A DNA stretch of 64,000 nt from the NCBI GenBank assembly GCA_014323545.1, contig CP058647.1, positions 62,001 through 126,000 on the forward strand, in the 5' to 3' direction. Each line of letters begins with the position of its first letter. Positions within the stretch are counted from its first letter, which is position 1. The notes under the pieces were generated by a model. It was not told the DNA's origin, searched no databases, and saw only the letters and a list, made by a program, of their open reading frames with translations. Source of the stretch: Hyphobacterium sp. CCMP332 (lineage in GTDB: Bacteria; Bacteroidota; Bacteroidia; Cytophagales; CCMP332). The translations under genes and the position numbers were made by a program. Below are positions 1 through 9,303 of the stretch, piece by piece.

Positions 1-299
1 CTTTGTGAATCTCTACTGGTTTTTTTCTTCAGATTCTTTTCAAATGCCTTGCCAAGATCAATATTAGTTTGATTGGCCAGACAAATTAAGACCCAAAGCA
101 CATCGGCCATTTCATCTTCAAGACTGTATTTCTCATCGCTTTTTTTGAAGGATTGATCGCCATACGTTCTGGCAATTATTCTGGCTAATTCACCTACTTC
201 TTCGGTTAAAATCGCCATATTGGTCAATTCACTGAAATAACGAATCCCGTACTTCTTAATCCATTGATCAACCTGATTTTGTGCTTCTGAAATTTCCAT
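1..299 (-). CDS. MazG-like nucleotide pyrophosphohydrolase (3' end beyond window)
   Basis: I translated this from the ATG at 299; the gene runs off the left edge, so about 99 residues are visible. The protein starts MEISEAQNQVDQWI and carries the all-alpha NTP pyrophosphatase signature: an LTEEVGELAR helix followed by LEDEMADVLWVLICLAN. The acidic pairs (EE, E and E..D) are the usual Mg2+ ligands. The family hydrolyses non-canonical or surplus NTPs to NMP plus PPi in the cytoplasm. The gene starts 2 bases after the czcB stop, so it is probably the last or a late cistron of the metal-efflux transcription unit, though a functional link is not evident. Substrate cannot be told from sequence. Confidence 0.8.
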   Translation of the reverse strand, partial: MEISEAQNQVDQWIKKYGIRYFSELTNMAILTEEVGELARIIARTYGDQSFKKSDEKYSLEDEMADVLWVLICLANQTNIDLGKAFEKNLKKKTSRDSQ

Positions 300-301
300 A
301 A

Positions 302-1486
302 TTAATGTTCGTGTCCGTGCCCGGCTTCATCCTTTTTCCATTCGGACAATAAATAATAAGCCTGATTATAAGCAAATTTTGTCCCGGGCTCAATGTCTGC
401 TAAAAGTTTAACTTCTACCCAATTTTCAGATTCTATACCTGTTATTACCTCGACAGCGGAAAATTCCCATTCCAGTTCATGCATTTCAGCGGAAAAAATG
501 TATTTCTTATCTCCATCCATCACAATTGCATCCATGGGCAGGGCATTTTTAATTTGCTCTCCGGTGATTATTCTACCTCTGCAATACATACCAGAAATCA
601 AAAGACCTTCTTCATTTTCAATTTCAGCGTGAATTTCCACAGCCTTGGGGTTGGATTCAAAAACTTTACCAACGGAAAAAATTACAGCTTCGTATTCCTT
701 GTCTTCGAGCGAAGCCACCTTAAACCTTACCTTTTGACCAACCTTAACTTTTTGAATATCCATTTCATAAACTAAAAAATGAGCATGAATATGATCATTA
801 TTCACTATTTCGAAAAGGTTTTCCTGGGCTTGAACGTATTTACCTCTTCTTACATTGACAGATCTTATATAACCGCTTATTGGAGATTTTATGGCAAGTT
901 CTGTGTATATTTTCCCATTTCTTATTTGCTCGGGATTGGCATTCAGAAGTTTTAAAGTGTATTCCGTGGTTTTGATTTCGGCCTTTAAAGAAAGATAATC
1001 CGATTTCACTTTTTGAAACTCTCTTCCCGAATTAATTTTTTCGCTATAAAGTTTTTTCTGTCTTTGATATTCGAGTTCCAAATAATCTAATTCACTTGTT
1101 TTCTTGATGAAATCGGACTGAAGCTTTAAAAGATCAGGGTGAGAGATATAAGCAAGGACCTGCCCTTTATTTATTCGATCTCCTTCAATTACTTTAATTT
1201 GAGTAATGTTTGCACCAATGACAGCGCTTACGCTGGCTTCACTTTGAGGTGGCAAAGTTAGCTGTCCGTTTGTTTCCACAAATGCATTCAGGTTTCTTTT
1301 ATCCATTTTATCTACCCTTATACCAAGCGCATCAAATTGCTTTTTGCTCAAATGAATTAGGCCTTCATCATGATTGTGATCTTCAACATTAGTATTTTCT
1401 TTTGCCTGATTCTGGCAGGCTATAAAAAACATTAATGAAAAAATATATATTACTGATTTTCTGATATTTATACTATACTGATTCAT
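302..1486 (-). CDS. czcB: RND efflux periplasmic adaptor (CzcB/CusB type), lipoprotein
   Basis: 394 aa. The N terminus is a lipoprotein signal (hydrophobic stretch ending FFIAC), so the adaptor should be tethered to the periplasmic face of the inner membrane. It has the membrane-fusion order: a barrel-sandwich half (residues about 80-110, VSAVIGANITQIKVIEGDRI), an alpha-helical hairpin (about 115-185), the second lipoyl half (IKSPISGYIRSVNVRRG) and a beta-barrel. Short His-rich stretches lie near both ends (DHNHDEG after the lipid site, GHGHEH at the C terminus), which suits binding of a soft divalent metal. Its ATG abuts the stop of the upstream pump gene (TAAATG), so translation is probably coupled. 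The partner is the fused pump/outer-membrane factor. Confidence 0.88.
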   Translation of the reverse strand: MNQYSINIRKSVIYIFSLMFFIACQNQAKENTNVEDHNHDEGLIHLSKKQFDALGIRVDKMDKRNLNAFVETNGQLTLPPQSEASVSAVIGANITQIKVIEGDRINKGQVLAYISHPDLLKLQSDFIKKTSELDYLELEYQRQKKLYSEKINSGREFQKVKSDYLSLKAEIKTTEYTLKLLNANPEQIRNGKIYTELAIKSPISGYIRSVNVRRGKYVQAQENLFEIVNNDHIHAHFLVYEMDIQKVKVGQKVRFKVASLEDKEYEAVIFSVGKVFESNPKAVEIHAEIENEEGLLISGMYCRGRIITGEQIKNALPMDAIVMDGDKKYIFSAEMHELEWEFSAVEVITGIESENWVEVKLLADIEPGTKFAYNQAYYLLSEWKKDEAGHGHEH

Positions 1487-4400
1487 TTATTTACCGTAAA
1501 TATATTCAAGGCGGATAACGGCCTGATTGTAATAATTCAAATTTTCCAAATACTCATATTTGAGTTGCAATGCCCTGTCAACATTTTGGAAGTACTCCAA
1601 ATAACCGATGGCATCCAGATCATAACTTTTTTGCGCTGTTTTAATGATCAGACGCGCCTGTGGCAATGCTTTTTCCTGATAATAATTTAAACTGTTTTCA
1701 AATTTTCTAATCTCTTGTAATTGTTGATTAAAGTGATTGTCTAATGTATGAGAATAATATTCAGCTTTTATTTCTGCAATTTTTTGATCCAATTTAGCTT
1801 TGCGAACATCTGACCTTATATTATTGTAAAATACTGGAATTAAAATCCCCGCCTGAAATCCGTCAAATCGCTGTGATGAATTCGCCAATTCTCCATTTGA
1901 AAGTGTAACACCCTTAAGCGAATTGTTAAAATAGCCTATCCTGAATTCTGGTAAATATGTGCTCGATTTAGCTTTTCGATTTATCGCGGCTTTCTGAATT
2001 TCCCAATTGCGCAATAATAATCCCGGGTTTTGATCATCGGGCTTTGAATCAAGTAAATATTGATAGTCCCTTTTTTCTTCAATTGAGATTGCCACATCCT
2101 TATGAGTGCTGCTGTTTAATAAAATAAGTAAGCGCGCCTTTTCAATTTCAATGTCCGATTGCAACATAAACACTCTGTTAGATATTTCCATCACCTGAGT
2201 TTCAGCTGTCATTTTTTCTAATAAAGAGGATGCCTCAGTCTTATACCTGCTTTCACTTGCGCGTTGAAAATCCTGACTAAGAGAGTCTTGAAAAAGTAAA
2301 ATGTTCAATTTTTCATTGAGATAAGAAAGTCTGTACCAAGAGGATCGGACCTTGAATTTCAATTCATTCAAATCCATGTCATAGCTCAATTTTTTACTTT
2401 CAATTTCGGAAATAGCCAACTGCCGCTGCCTGCTGTAAACCGTTGGAAAGGCAAAAGTTTGATTCAGCTGCCAAGCCAGTTCATCATCAGCACTATTGTA
2501 TTGTCCGTATTGAACTCCAAAGTCAGTTTTAGGTAAACTGATTGCCCCTTTCCTGGCTTCTTCCGCTATCAATATGCGATTTTCTGATGCCTGAAGATCC
2601 CCATTATTACTTACTGCAATTTCAATTGCCTGTTCAAGGCTCAAAACCTTATCCGCAGAATTTTGGGAAATCGCCGGTAAGGAAATAATTAAAAACAGCG
2701 CCATCAATATTGGCCTGGCCGTAAAATTCATTTTCTTTTTCTCTTCAATCCATTTATATAATAAAGGTAACACGATCAAAGTCAATAAGGTAGCAGATAT
2801 CATCCCACCTATAACAACAGTAGCCAGGGGTCTTTGAACTTCTGCTCCTGCCGATGTTGACAATGCCATGGGTAAAAAACCCAAGATATCAGTAGATGCC
2901 GTCAACAAGATAGGCCGAATTCGTCTTCTTGCACCATTTATAATTCTTTCATTTAAATCTGAAATACCTTCTTCTTTTAATTCATTCCAGGCCGAGATCA
3001 GAACCAGGCCATTTAATACAGCTATTCCAAATAATACAATAAAGCCAATTCCCGCAGAGATACTAAAGGGCATATCCCTCAGCCACAATGAGAAAACACC
3101 TCCAATTGCTGCCAGAGGAATTGCTATATAAATCATTGCGGACTGTTTAAGAGAGCCTAAGGCGAAAAATATCAATATAAAAATAAGCGCCAGCGATATG
3201 GGAACCACTATTTTAAGTCGCTGCGTAGCTTTTTGAAGATTCTCAAAAGTTCCGCCATAACGAATAAAATAACCGGCAGGTAAATCGAGTGAACGATCCA
3301 ACTTACGGCTGATTTCATCAACAAGTGATTGTATATCCCTTCCCCGAACATTAACGCCAACATAAGTTCTGCGATTGGTATCATCTCTGCTGATTTGCAT
3401 CGGTCCGCTTTTATAATTTATATCTGCAATAATTCTCAATGGAATTTGCTGACCTTCCGGAAGATTGACAAATAGGTTTCTTATATCTTCTATATCCTTT
3501 CGATTTTCCTCATGAAAGCGAATTACTAAATCAAAACGCCTTTCACCTTCGTAAATAGTGCCGCTTTTAAGCCCGGCTACGCTGCTTTCAACAATTCTGT
3601 TTACCTCTGAAATATTTAGACCGTATTGGGCCAATTTAGATCGGTTGTACTTGATTGTAATTTGTGGAAGACCACTGATCGGTTCCACTTTAACATCGCC
3701 AACACCGTTTATATTTGAAATTAAGGCAGAGATTTCTTCCGCTTTGGCAGCGAGAATATCCATGTCTTCACCGTAAAGTTTTATGGCCAAATCCTCTCTT
3801 ACGCCGGTCATCAATTCATTAAAACGCATTTCTATAGGTTGGGTAAATTCGTAATTAACCCCAGGAACAGTCAGTAGTTTTGCTTTGATCTTTTCAATCA
3901 GCTCTTCCTTGCTTTCTGCGCTTGTCCACTCCTTTTTAGGTTTTAATATTATAAAACAGTCGGCCGCATCCATTGGCATAAGATCAATTGGTACGTCAGA
4001 AACACCAATTCTACTTAATACCTGTTCTGCTTCAGGGAAATTATCTAAAATAAGTTTTTCAACTTTTGTAGTGACTTCAATGCCTTCAGTCAATGAACTA
4101 CCAGGCCTCAGTAGATCGTGAAAGGCAATATCACCTTCATCGAGTTTTGGAATAAATTCTCCTCCAATCCTATTAAATAAAAATACCGATGCAGCCAATA
4201 AAATTAAAGCTGAAATGATTACCATAGAACGCCATCGCATGGCTCTGTTCAAAGTAGATTCGTATTTGTCCTCTAGCCAATTAATAAACCTATCGCCATA
4301 TCCTCGTTTGGGGTTTTTTGAGACTTTTACAAAATAGGAACTCATCATAGGAACATAAGTCAGACAGAGAAGCATCACGCCCATCATAGCAAAAATAAAG

Positions 4401-5839
4401 GTCAGAGCCATTGGCTTGAACATTTTACCTTCTATTCCCTCCAGGGCTAGGATTGGGAGAAAAACAATGAGAATAATCAACTGGCCAAAGAATGCAGCAT
4501 TCATCATTTTTGTCGATGAATTTATCGTTAAGTCATCTTTATCGGAATTGCTCAGGTTTTGACCTTTTAAGACTCTTGTCTGAAACATAAATACGCTTCC
4601 TTCCACGATGATTACGGCCCCATCCACAATTATTCCAAAATCAATGGCTCCTAGGCTCATAAGATTGGCCCACACATCGAAAGCATTCATCAGTATAAAA
4701 GCAAAAAGCAATGACAATGGAATGACCGAAGCTACGATTATACCTCCTCTCCAATTGCCAAGAAGAAAGACCAAAACAAAAATGACTATGAGAGCACCTT
4801 CTGATAAATTGGTGGCTACGGTTTTTGTGGTGTTCTGTATAAGTTTGGTTCTATCGAGAAAGGGCTTAATACTGATGCCTTCAGGTAAGGATTTTTCAAT
4901 TTTAGCCATCCTTTCCTTTACATTTTTGATCACCTGATTCGAGTTTTCACCTTTCATCATGAGTATTATTCCTCCTACGGCTTCTCCCTGACCATTTTTG
5001 GTAAAAGCGCCATAGCGAATGCCATGACCTATTCGAACTTCTGCTATGTCTTTAATTAAAATGGGAATATTGGCATGATTATAGACCAAAATATTCTCAA
5101 TATCATCAACAGTCCTCAAAAGCCCCTCTCCTCTTATATAATTGGCCATATGATCCTTTTCGATATAGGCAGAACCGGTATTTTGATTGTTTTGCTCTAA
5201 AGCCCTAAAAATATCACTTAGCGATATGCCCATTGCATTGAGTTCATTGGGATCAATTGCGATTTCATATTGTTTGACATATCCTCCAAAAGCATTTACT
5301 TCGATAACTCCCGGACACATCGCCATTTGTCTTCTAATTAGCCAATCCTGAATACTTCTGAGTTCGGTTAAACTGTATTGATTTCTATAATTGGAATCGA
5401 CTTCCAACGTGTATTGATAAATTTCTCCTAAACCTGTGGTAATTGGCCCAATTGAGGGTTTTCCAAAGCCTTCCGGAATATCATCTTTGATTTCAGATAA
5501 TTTTTCGGCCACCAATTGTCTTGGCAGGTAAATTCCCATATCATCTTCAAAAACTACAGTTACCACAGAGAGGCCAAATCTTGAAATGGATCGAATTTCT
5601 GTGATGCCAGGTAAATTTGCCACGGCCAATTCAACCGGATAGGTGATAAACTGTTCTATGTCTTCTGTTGAAAGATTGGGTGCCTGAGAGATGATCTGTA
5701 CCTGATTGTTGGTAATATCGGGAACAGCATCGATAGGTACCTGCAATGCACTCCAAATCCCCATAATGATCAAAGCCAGGGTCATTAATGCGATTATCAG
5801 CTTATTCCTTATGGAAAAAGAGATGATTTGTTTAATCAT
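1487..5839 (-). CDS. czcA: CzcA-type heavy-metal RND pump fused to a CzcC/TolC-like outer-membrane factor
   Basis: 1450 aa, about 400 longer than a normal CzcA. Residues 1 to about 1030 are a full HME-RND permease. It has the proton-relay helix motif DFGIIVDGAVIIVEG and the periplasmic stretch NYEFTQPIEMRFNEL; the DFG...DGA form is that of Zn/Co/Cd/Ni pumps, not of the Cu/Ag CusA subgroup. After LLPLLYKWIEEKKK the frame continues through Met1037 (ATG at 2731) into a signal-peptide-like segment, MALFLIISLPAISQ, and then a TolC-family protein (LEQAIEIAVSNNGDLQASENR, long coiled hairpins, ending EYIYGK). One polypeptide would therefore supply inner pump and outer-membrane channel; alternatively Met1037 is an internal start giving a separate secreted CzcC. 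Similar long proteins are, from memory, annotated in other Bacteroidota. The TonB receptor gene lies 104 nt upstream. Confidence 0.92.
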   Translation of the reverse strand: MIKQIISFSIRNKLIIALMTLALIIMGIWSALQVPIDAVPDITNNQVQIISQAPNLSTEDIEQFITYPVELAVANLPGITEIRSISRFGLSVVTVVFEDDMGIYLPRQLVAEKLSEIKDDIPEGFGKPSIGPITTGLGEIYQYTLEVDSNYRNQYSLTELRSIQDWLIRRQMAMCPGVIEVNAFGGYVKQYEIAIDPNELNAMGISLSDIFRALEQNNQNTGSAYIEKDHMANYIRGEGLLRTVDDIENILVYNHANIPILIKDIAEVRIGHGIRYGAFTKNGQGEAVGGIILMMKGENSNQVIKNVKERMAKIEKSLPEGISIKPFLDRTKLIQNTTKTVATNLSEGALIVIFVLVFLLGNWRGGIIVASVIPLSLLFAFILMNAFDVWANLMSLGAIDFGIIVDGAVIIVEGSVFMFQTRVLKGQNLSNSDKDDLTINSSTKMMNAAFFGQLIILIVFLPILALEGIEGKMFKPMALTFIFAMMGVMLLCLTYVPMMSSYFVKVSKNPKRGYGDRFINWLEDKYESTLNRAMRWRSMVIISALILLAASVFLFNRIGGEFIPKLDEGDIAFHDLLRPGSSLTEGIEVTTKVEKLILDNFPEAEQVLSRIGVSDVPIDLMPMDAADCFIILKPKKEWTSAESKEELIEKIKAKLLTVPGVNYEFTQPIEMRFNELMTGVREDLAIKLYGEDMDILAAKAEEISALISNINGVGDVKVEPISGLPQITIKYNRSKLAQYGLNISEVNRIVESSVAGLKSGTIYEGERRFDLVIRFHEENRKDIEDIRNLFVNLPEGQQIPLRIIADINYKSGPMQISRDDTNRRTYVGVNVRGRDIQSLVDEISRKLDRSLDLPAGYFIRYGGTFENLQKATQRLKIVVPISLALIFILIFFALGSLKQSAMIYIAIPLAAIGGVFSLWLRDMPFSISAGIGFIVLFGIAVLNGLVLISAWNELKEEGISDLNERIINGARRRIRPILLTASTDILGFLPMALSTSAGAEVQRPLATVVIGGMISATLLTLIVLPLLYKWIEEKKKMNFTARPILMALFLIISLPAISQNSADKVLSLEQAIEIAVSNNGDLQASENRILIAEEARKGAISLPKTDFGVQYGQYNSADDELAWQLNQTFAFPTVYSRQRQLAISEIESKKLSYDMDLNELKFKVRSSWYRLSYLNEKLNILLFQDSLSQDFQRASESRYKTEASSLLEKMTAETQVMEISNRVFMLQSDIEIEKARLLILLNSSTHKDVAISIEEKRDYQYLLDSKPDDQNPGLLLRNWEIQKAAINRKAKSSTYLPEFRIGYFNNSLKGVTLSNGELANSSQRFDGFQAGILIPVFYNNIRSDVRKAKLDQKIAEIKAEYYSHTLDNHFNQQLQEIRKFENSLNYYQEKALPQARLIIKTAQKSYDLDAIGYLEYFQNVDRALQLKYEYLENLNYYNQAVIRLEYIYGK

Positions 5840-5943
5840 GACCGCAAATTAATTGAAATTTTTAGCTGTCATATTCATTTCCAATAATTAATAAAGTTAG
5901 TTTGGATTCAAGACCTTATTTGTAACCTATGTCACATTGAATT

Positions 5944-8313
5944 CTAATGATAATTGCCGAGGTTTATCCCAATGAAATAGGTTCTTGGTCGTGCAGGTCC
6001 ATAGATATAATCCGAATCCCTTTGAGGGCCTCTGGAAAAATCTTCCTGATAAGAATTAAAAATATTTTGAACACCTATAGCCAATTCGAGTCTTAGGTCA
6101 TTTTTAAGATCAAAATGATAGCTAAATTTTATATTAGAGTCAATAAAGGGATTGCTTTTTATCAAGTCAATTTTGCCTTCAGGGCTAACAACTTTTGGAA
6201 TGATCATTTCACCCGTATAGTTACTGCTAATATCTGTCGAAAAATTTTCCACTGGTTTCCAATTAATAGATGAATAACCGTATAAATTTGGGTTACGCAG
6301 AAACCGATCGGTACTTACTTTTGCATCGGAAGAACTATTATTCGGTTCATAAATAATCTGACTGCTGCGATAGGAAGATTCCTGGATTGTAAAACCATTT
6401 TCAAAACGGAATTCCCGATGAGGACTAAAATTTAGTTCCAGATTAACGCCTCTAACAATGGCATCATTACCATTGCTCAGCTCCTCCACGATTGATCCGT
6501 TTGGCAATCTTTGCCCGCTGTTTATAATTGTAAATGGCTTTCTCAAAATAGTATAAAAACCTTCGACAAGAAATTGACTTTGAATTCTTGAATCTTTACT
6601 GTTAAAGTTCAATGAAGCGGTATACGCATCAGAAAGCTCCTTTTCCAGATTATCGCTCAAAATGACAAAACGCGCTTCTCCGGCAACAGAGGATATGTGT
6701 AAATCTTCGTTAAAAGCCTGTGGAGCCCTAAAACCTCTTGCATATCCGGCCCGAAATTGCAACTGGTTTAATAAATTGTAGAACAGAGTAATTCTCGGAC
6801 TTAGAATACCCAGGTCTACTTCTGAACTCCTCTCAATGGATTGTAATTTGTACTGACCCTCCACTTTGCTCAGATCGTACCTCAATCCTGAAAGAATTTT
6901 CAAATTTGCACTGGCCTGAAACTCAAATTGAGAATAAAAACCACTTGTATTTACTTTTTGATCCACCAATCTATTATAGCCGGGGATTATATCTTTCACT
7001 TCATTGTATTGATATTCTGATCCAAAGACTAATGTATTTTTATTTGCAAATCCGATCTTATACATAATGCCTGTCACCAATGCGGCGTCTTTTGTATTTC
7101 CATAGGCGTTTAATGCCAGAATACTATCCTCACTTGTCCTTCCACCACCAAGCCCACCATAATAACTGTCTCGTTTTGTTAATTGACCGGAAACATAGCT
7201 GCTCAATTTCTGTCTCTTTTTTTTGTCGAGAAAATGATCATAGCTCAGTCCGTAAAAAGCAGTATTGTGTTGGAGTTTTTCAGTGATGTCGGTTAAATGT
7301 GGTTCTAAATCAAGACGATCACCTCCCCTCCTTTTTTCATTGATTAGACTAAAATCAACGCTCAATTTTGAGTTTTCATGAGGTTTATAAAAAGCTTTGG
7401 AACCAAAGACATTGGTAGAAAGATTTGTTATTTCAGAAAAACCATCATGATTGGCATCAAAAGCCTCACGCATTCTTTTCATCCCGTAAATTGTTATACC
7501 GGATTTCAATTCATCATTTACCAATGAAGCATTAAAATTTGTTGTATTGTCTAATTTTGTACCATCAATGAATGCAGTGTTATTGGCAATTCTCCAGGCA
7601 TTGAATAGAGGTTCTCTTGTTATAACATTGATTGTCCCCGCAATAGCATTGGATCCGTATAGTGCTGACCCGCCACTTCTAACAATTTCCACGCGTTCCA
7701 CGATATTGCTGGGAATTTGATCCAGCCCATAAACACCATTAAGGGCGCTGTAAACCGAACGATTGTTAATCAAAATTTGTGAATAAGCCCCATCCAGCCC
7801 ATTGAGCCTTACTTGAGTAAATCCGCAATTCTGGCAATTGGTTTCTACCCTAACACCCGGTTGATAATTGAGCCCTTCGGAAATGGCCATGGATTGCGTT
7901 GCCTCTAATGTTCTCGGTTTTAAAACATTGACTATTACAGGTGATTCCCTTTTGTCCAACTCATATCTTGTACCGCTTATGACCACCTCATTGAGTTGCA
8001 GGCGATCTTCAGTCATTTCAATATTCATCATTTCATTCTCATCTAAAATGAGCGGCATTTCTACGTCTTTAAATCCCAGAGCTTTGAATCGAATTGTGTA
8101 TGAACCCGGATCGATAGAATCTATCCTGAATTGACCGCTTGAATCGCTCAACGCAAAATGATTAGTATTTAGAATTTGAATGGCTACAAATTCAAGCCCT
8201 TTTTGAGCGGATGTGATTTTTCCGGACACTGAGGTTCTTTGTGCCATAGCTCCCTGCCAATTTAAGGTCAGGGCAATTGAAAATAAAATAATTATTTTGA
8301 TCTTGCTAATCAT
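5944..8313 (-). CDS. TonB-dependent outer-membrane receptor, probably metal-related
   Basis: 789 aa from the ATG at 8313. A TTG four codons upstream is also in frame, but the signal peptide (MISKIKIII...GAMAQ) fits the ATG. After the signal come a carboxypeptidase regulatory-like beta-sandwich (about 26-105), the plug domain with the TonB-box-like LNEVVISGTR, and a 22-strand-type barrel. The plug contains ETNCQNCGFTQVRLNGLDG, where a CXXC (residues 160-163) sits at the apical loop, a possible metal-contact site. The plug ends in the usual RVEIVRSGGSALYGSNAIAGTINV. The barrel ends with an aromatic-containing strand (TYFIGINLGNYH). Lying between a MarR regulator and a CzcA pump, it probably imports or senses a metal or metal chelate; the ligand is inferred from context only. 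Confidence 0.88.
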   Translation of the reverse strand: MISKIKIIILFSIALTLNWQGAMAQRTSVSGKITSAQKGLEFVAIQILNTNHFALSDSSGQFRIDSIDPGSYTIRFKALGFKDVEMPLILDENEMMNIEMTEDRLQLNEVVISGTRYELDKRESPVIVNVLKPRTLEATQSMAISEGLNYQPGVRVETNCQNCGFTQVRLNGLDGAYSQILINNRSVYSALNGVYGLDQIPSNIVERVEIVRSGGSALYGSNAIAGTINVITREPLFNAWRIANNTAFIDGTKLDNTTNFNASLVNDELKSGITIYGMKRMREAFDANHDGFSEITNLSTNVFGSKAFYKPHENSKLSVDFSLINEKRRGGDRLDLEPHLTDITEKLQHNTAFYGLSYDHFLDKKKRQKLSSYVSGQLTKRDSYYGGLGGGRTSEDSILALNAYGNTKDAALVTGIMYKIGFANKNTLVFGSEYQYNEVKDIIPGYNRLVDQKVNTSGFYSQFEFQASANLKILSGLRYDLSKVEGQYKLQSIERSSEVDLGILSPRITLFYNLLNQLQFRAGYARGFRAPQAFNEDLHISSVAGEARFVILSDNLEKELSDAYTASLNFNSKDSRIQSQFLVEGFYTILRKPFTIINSGQRLPNGSIVEELSNGNDAIVRGVNLELNFSPHREFRFENGFTIQESSYRSSQIIYEPNNSSSDAKVSTDRFLRNPNLYGYSSINWKPVENFSTDISSNYTGEMIIPKVVSPEGKIDLIKSNPFIDSNIKFSYHFDLKNDLRLELAIGVQNIFNSYQEDFSRGPQRDSDYIYGPARPRTYFIGINLGNYH

Positions 8314-8344
8314 AAATTTAGACAAATCTAAATATTATTTTTAG

Positions 8345-8374
8345 CAAATCTATATTGGATTAAATAAATTTCAA
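8345..8374 (-). promoter_or_regulatory. Candidate Bacteroidota promoter for the TonB receptor
   Basis: On the minus strand there is TTG (8374-8372), a 19-nt spacer and TAGATTTG (8352-8345), which matches the TAnnTTTG -7 element. The same octamer, TAGATTTG, recurs 22 bases downstream (8330-8323), two helical turns away, and may be part of a regulator site. Transcription would start about 30 nt upstream of the ATG at 8313, giving the receptor its own promoter apart from the MarR gene. Confidence 0.45.
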
Positions 8375-8385
8375 TATTTTGTGAA

Positions 8386-8814
8386 TCAATCTTTTAAGTC
8401 GGTTTTAATTTGCCGGCAATAAGCATTTAAAATATTCAATTGGTCAAAATCAAACTGCTTCAACCCTCTCTTATTGACCTCTTGTACAACCTTGCTGAGT
8501 TTTGAATAGATTTGTCTGCCTTCACGGCTCAATATTATCTGGTACTTTCTTCGATCTTCTTTTGTTGGAATCCTTGCAATTAAATCTTTTTCTGTCATGG
8601 AATCCAGCATTCTCATAACCGCTGCGGGTTCTTTAGCTGTAATATCCGCAATCTCCTTTTGACTTATTCCCTCATCTTTACCAATGGCATTTAAAACCAG
8701 CCATTGATCAATAGAAATCTTTATCCCCTCATTTGCAAAGGCATTTTTTAAGGTGGCACGATAGGCTTTCAATAGCAGATCGATTTCAGAATAAAATTTT
8801 TGATATTGATTCAT
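8386..8814 (-). CDS. MarR-family transcriptional regulator
   Basis: 142 aa from the ATG at 8814; a TTG three codons earlier is possible but less likely. This is a winged-helix MarR protein: dimerisation helices (YSEIDLLLKAYRATLK), a helix-turn-helix (ISQKEIADITAKEPAAVMRMLDSM) and the wing with the conserved DRR in PTKEDRRKYQIILS. Length fits the family (about 140-150 aa). It lies 72 nt upstream of the TonB receptor on the same strand and 39 nt after dtd. I infer that it controls the receptor/efflux genes, possibly through the repeated TAGATTTG boxes between the genes. An 8-bp palindrome, GATATATC (8829-8836), lies just upstream of its own start and could be an autoregulatory site. The effector is unknown. 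Confidence 0.88.
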   Translation of the reverse strand: MNQYQKFYSEIDLLLKAYRATLKNAFANEGIKISIDQWLVLNAIGKDEGISQKEIADITAKEPAAVMRMLDSMTEKDLIARIPTKEDRRKYQIILSREGRQIYSKLSKVVQEVNKRGLKQFDFDQLNILNAYCRQIKTDLKD

Positions 8815-8853
8815 ATTTATCAATAGTTGATATATCTACGAAATATATGAATT

Positions 8854-9303
8854 TTAGATTTTATTCTGAGAATCTATAATTATTGTCACCGGCCCATCAT
8901 TGATTAAAGAAATCTTCATGTCTGCTCCAAATTCACCGCTCAGGGTTTTTAAGCCCAGGGAATTTAACTGAATAATCATTTTTTCATAAAGCGAGATTGC
9001 TTTTTCGGGTTTGGCAGCTTTGATAAATGAAGGTCTGTTACCTTTTTTGGTACTGGCATGTAAAGTAAATTGTGAAATTAAAAGGCATTCACCATTCACA
9101 TCGGGACAAGAAAGATTCATTTTGTCTTCTTCATCAGAAAAGATTCTCATATTGACGATCTTATTAGACAGCCATTTTACATCTTCTTCGCTATCTCTCT
9201 CCTCAATTCCAATAAAAACCAATAATCCCTTGTTGATTCTTGAAAATACTTTGGAATCTATACGGCATTCTGCTTCAAGTACTCTCTGAATAAGAGCTAT
9301 CAC
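8854..9303 (-). CDS. dtd: D-aminoacyl-tRNA deacylase
   Basis: 149 aa, the normal DTD length. It removes D-amino acids (and mischarged glycine) from tRNA in the cytoplasm, a chiral proofreading step. Hallmarks visible: N-terminal ALIQRVLEAEC, the SQFTLHASTKKGNRPSF active-site segment and the C-terminal NDGPVTIIID carrying the Gly-Pro motif. The start codon is GTG (9303-9301) and overlaps the stop of the upstream lipoprotein gene as GTGA, so translation is coupled to that gene. No upstream ATG exists in frame without crossing into the neighbour. It forms the last gene of a three-gene overlapping set with the beta-propeller and lipoprotein genes; no functional tie is evident. Confidence 0.95.
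   Translation of the reverse strand: MIALIQRVLEAECRIDSKVFSRINKGLLVFIGIEERDSEEDVKWLSNKIVNMRIFSDEEDKMNLSCPDVNGECLLISQFTLHASTKKGNRPSFIKAAKPEKAISLYEKMIIQLNSLGLKTLSGEFGADMKISLINDGPVTIIIDSQNKI

Noticed and set aside
2868-3131. Open frame on the plus strand inside czcA
   Set aside because: It lies opposite a well-conserved RND transporter; the translated residues have no coding character. The same applies to many antisense frames under cysS, rpoD-adjacent genes and the tricorn-like gene.
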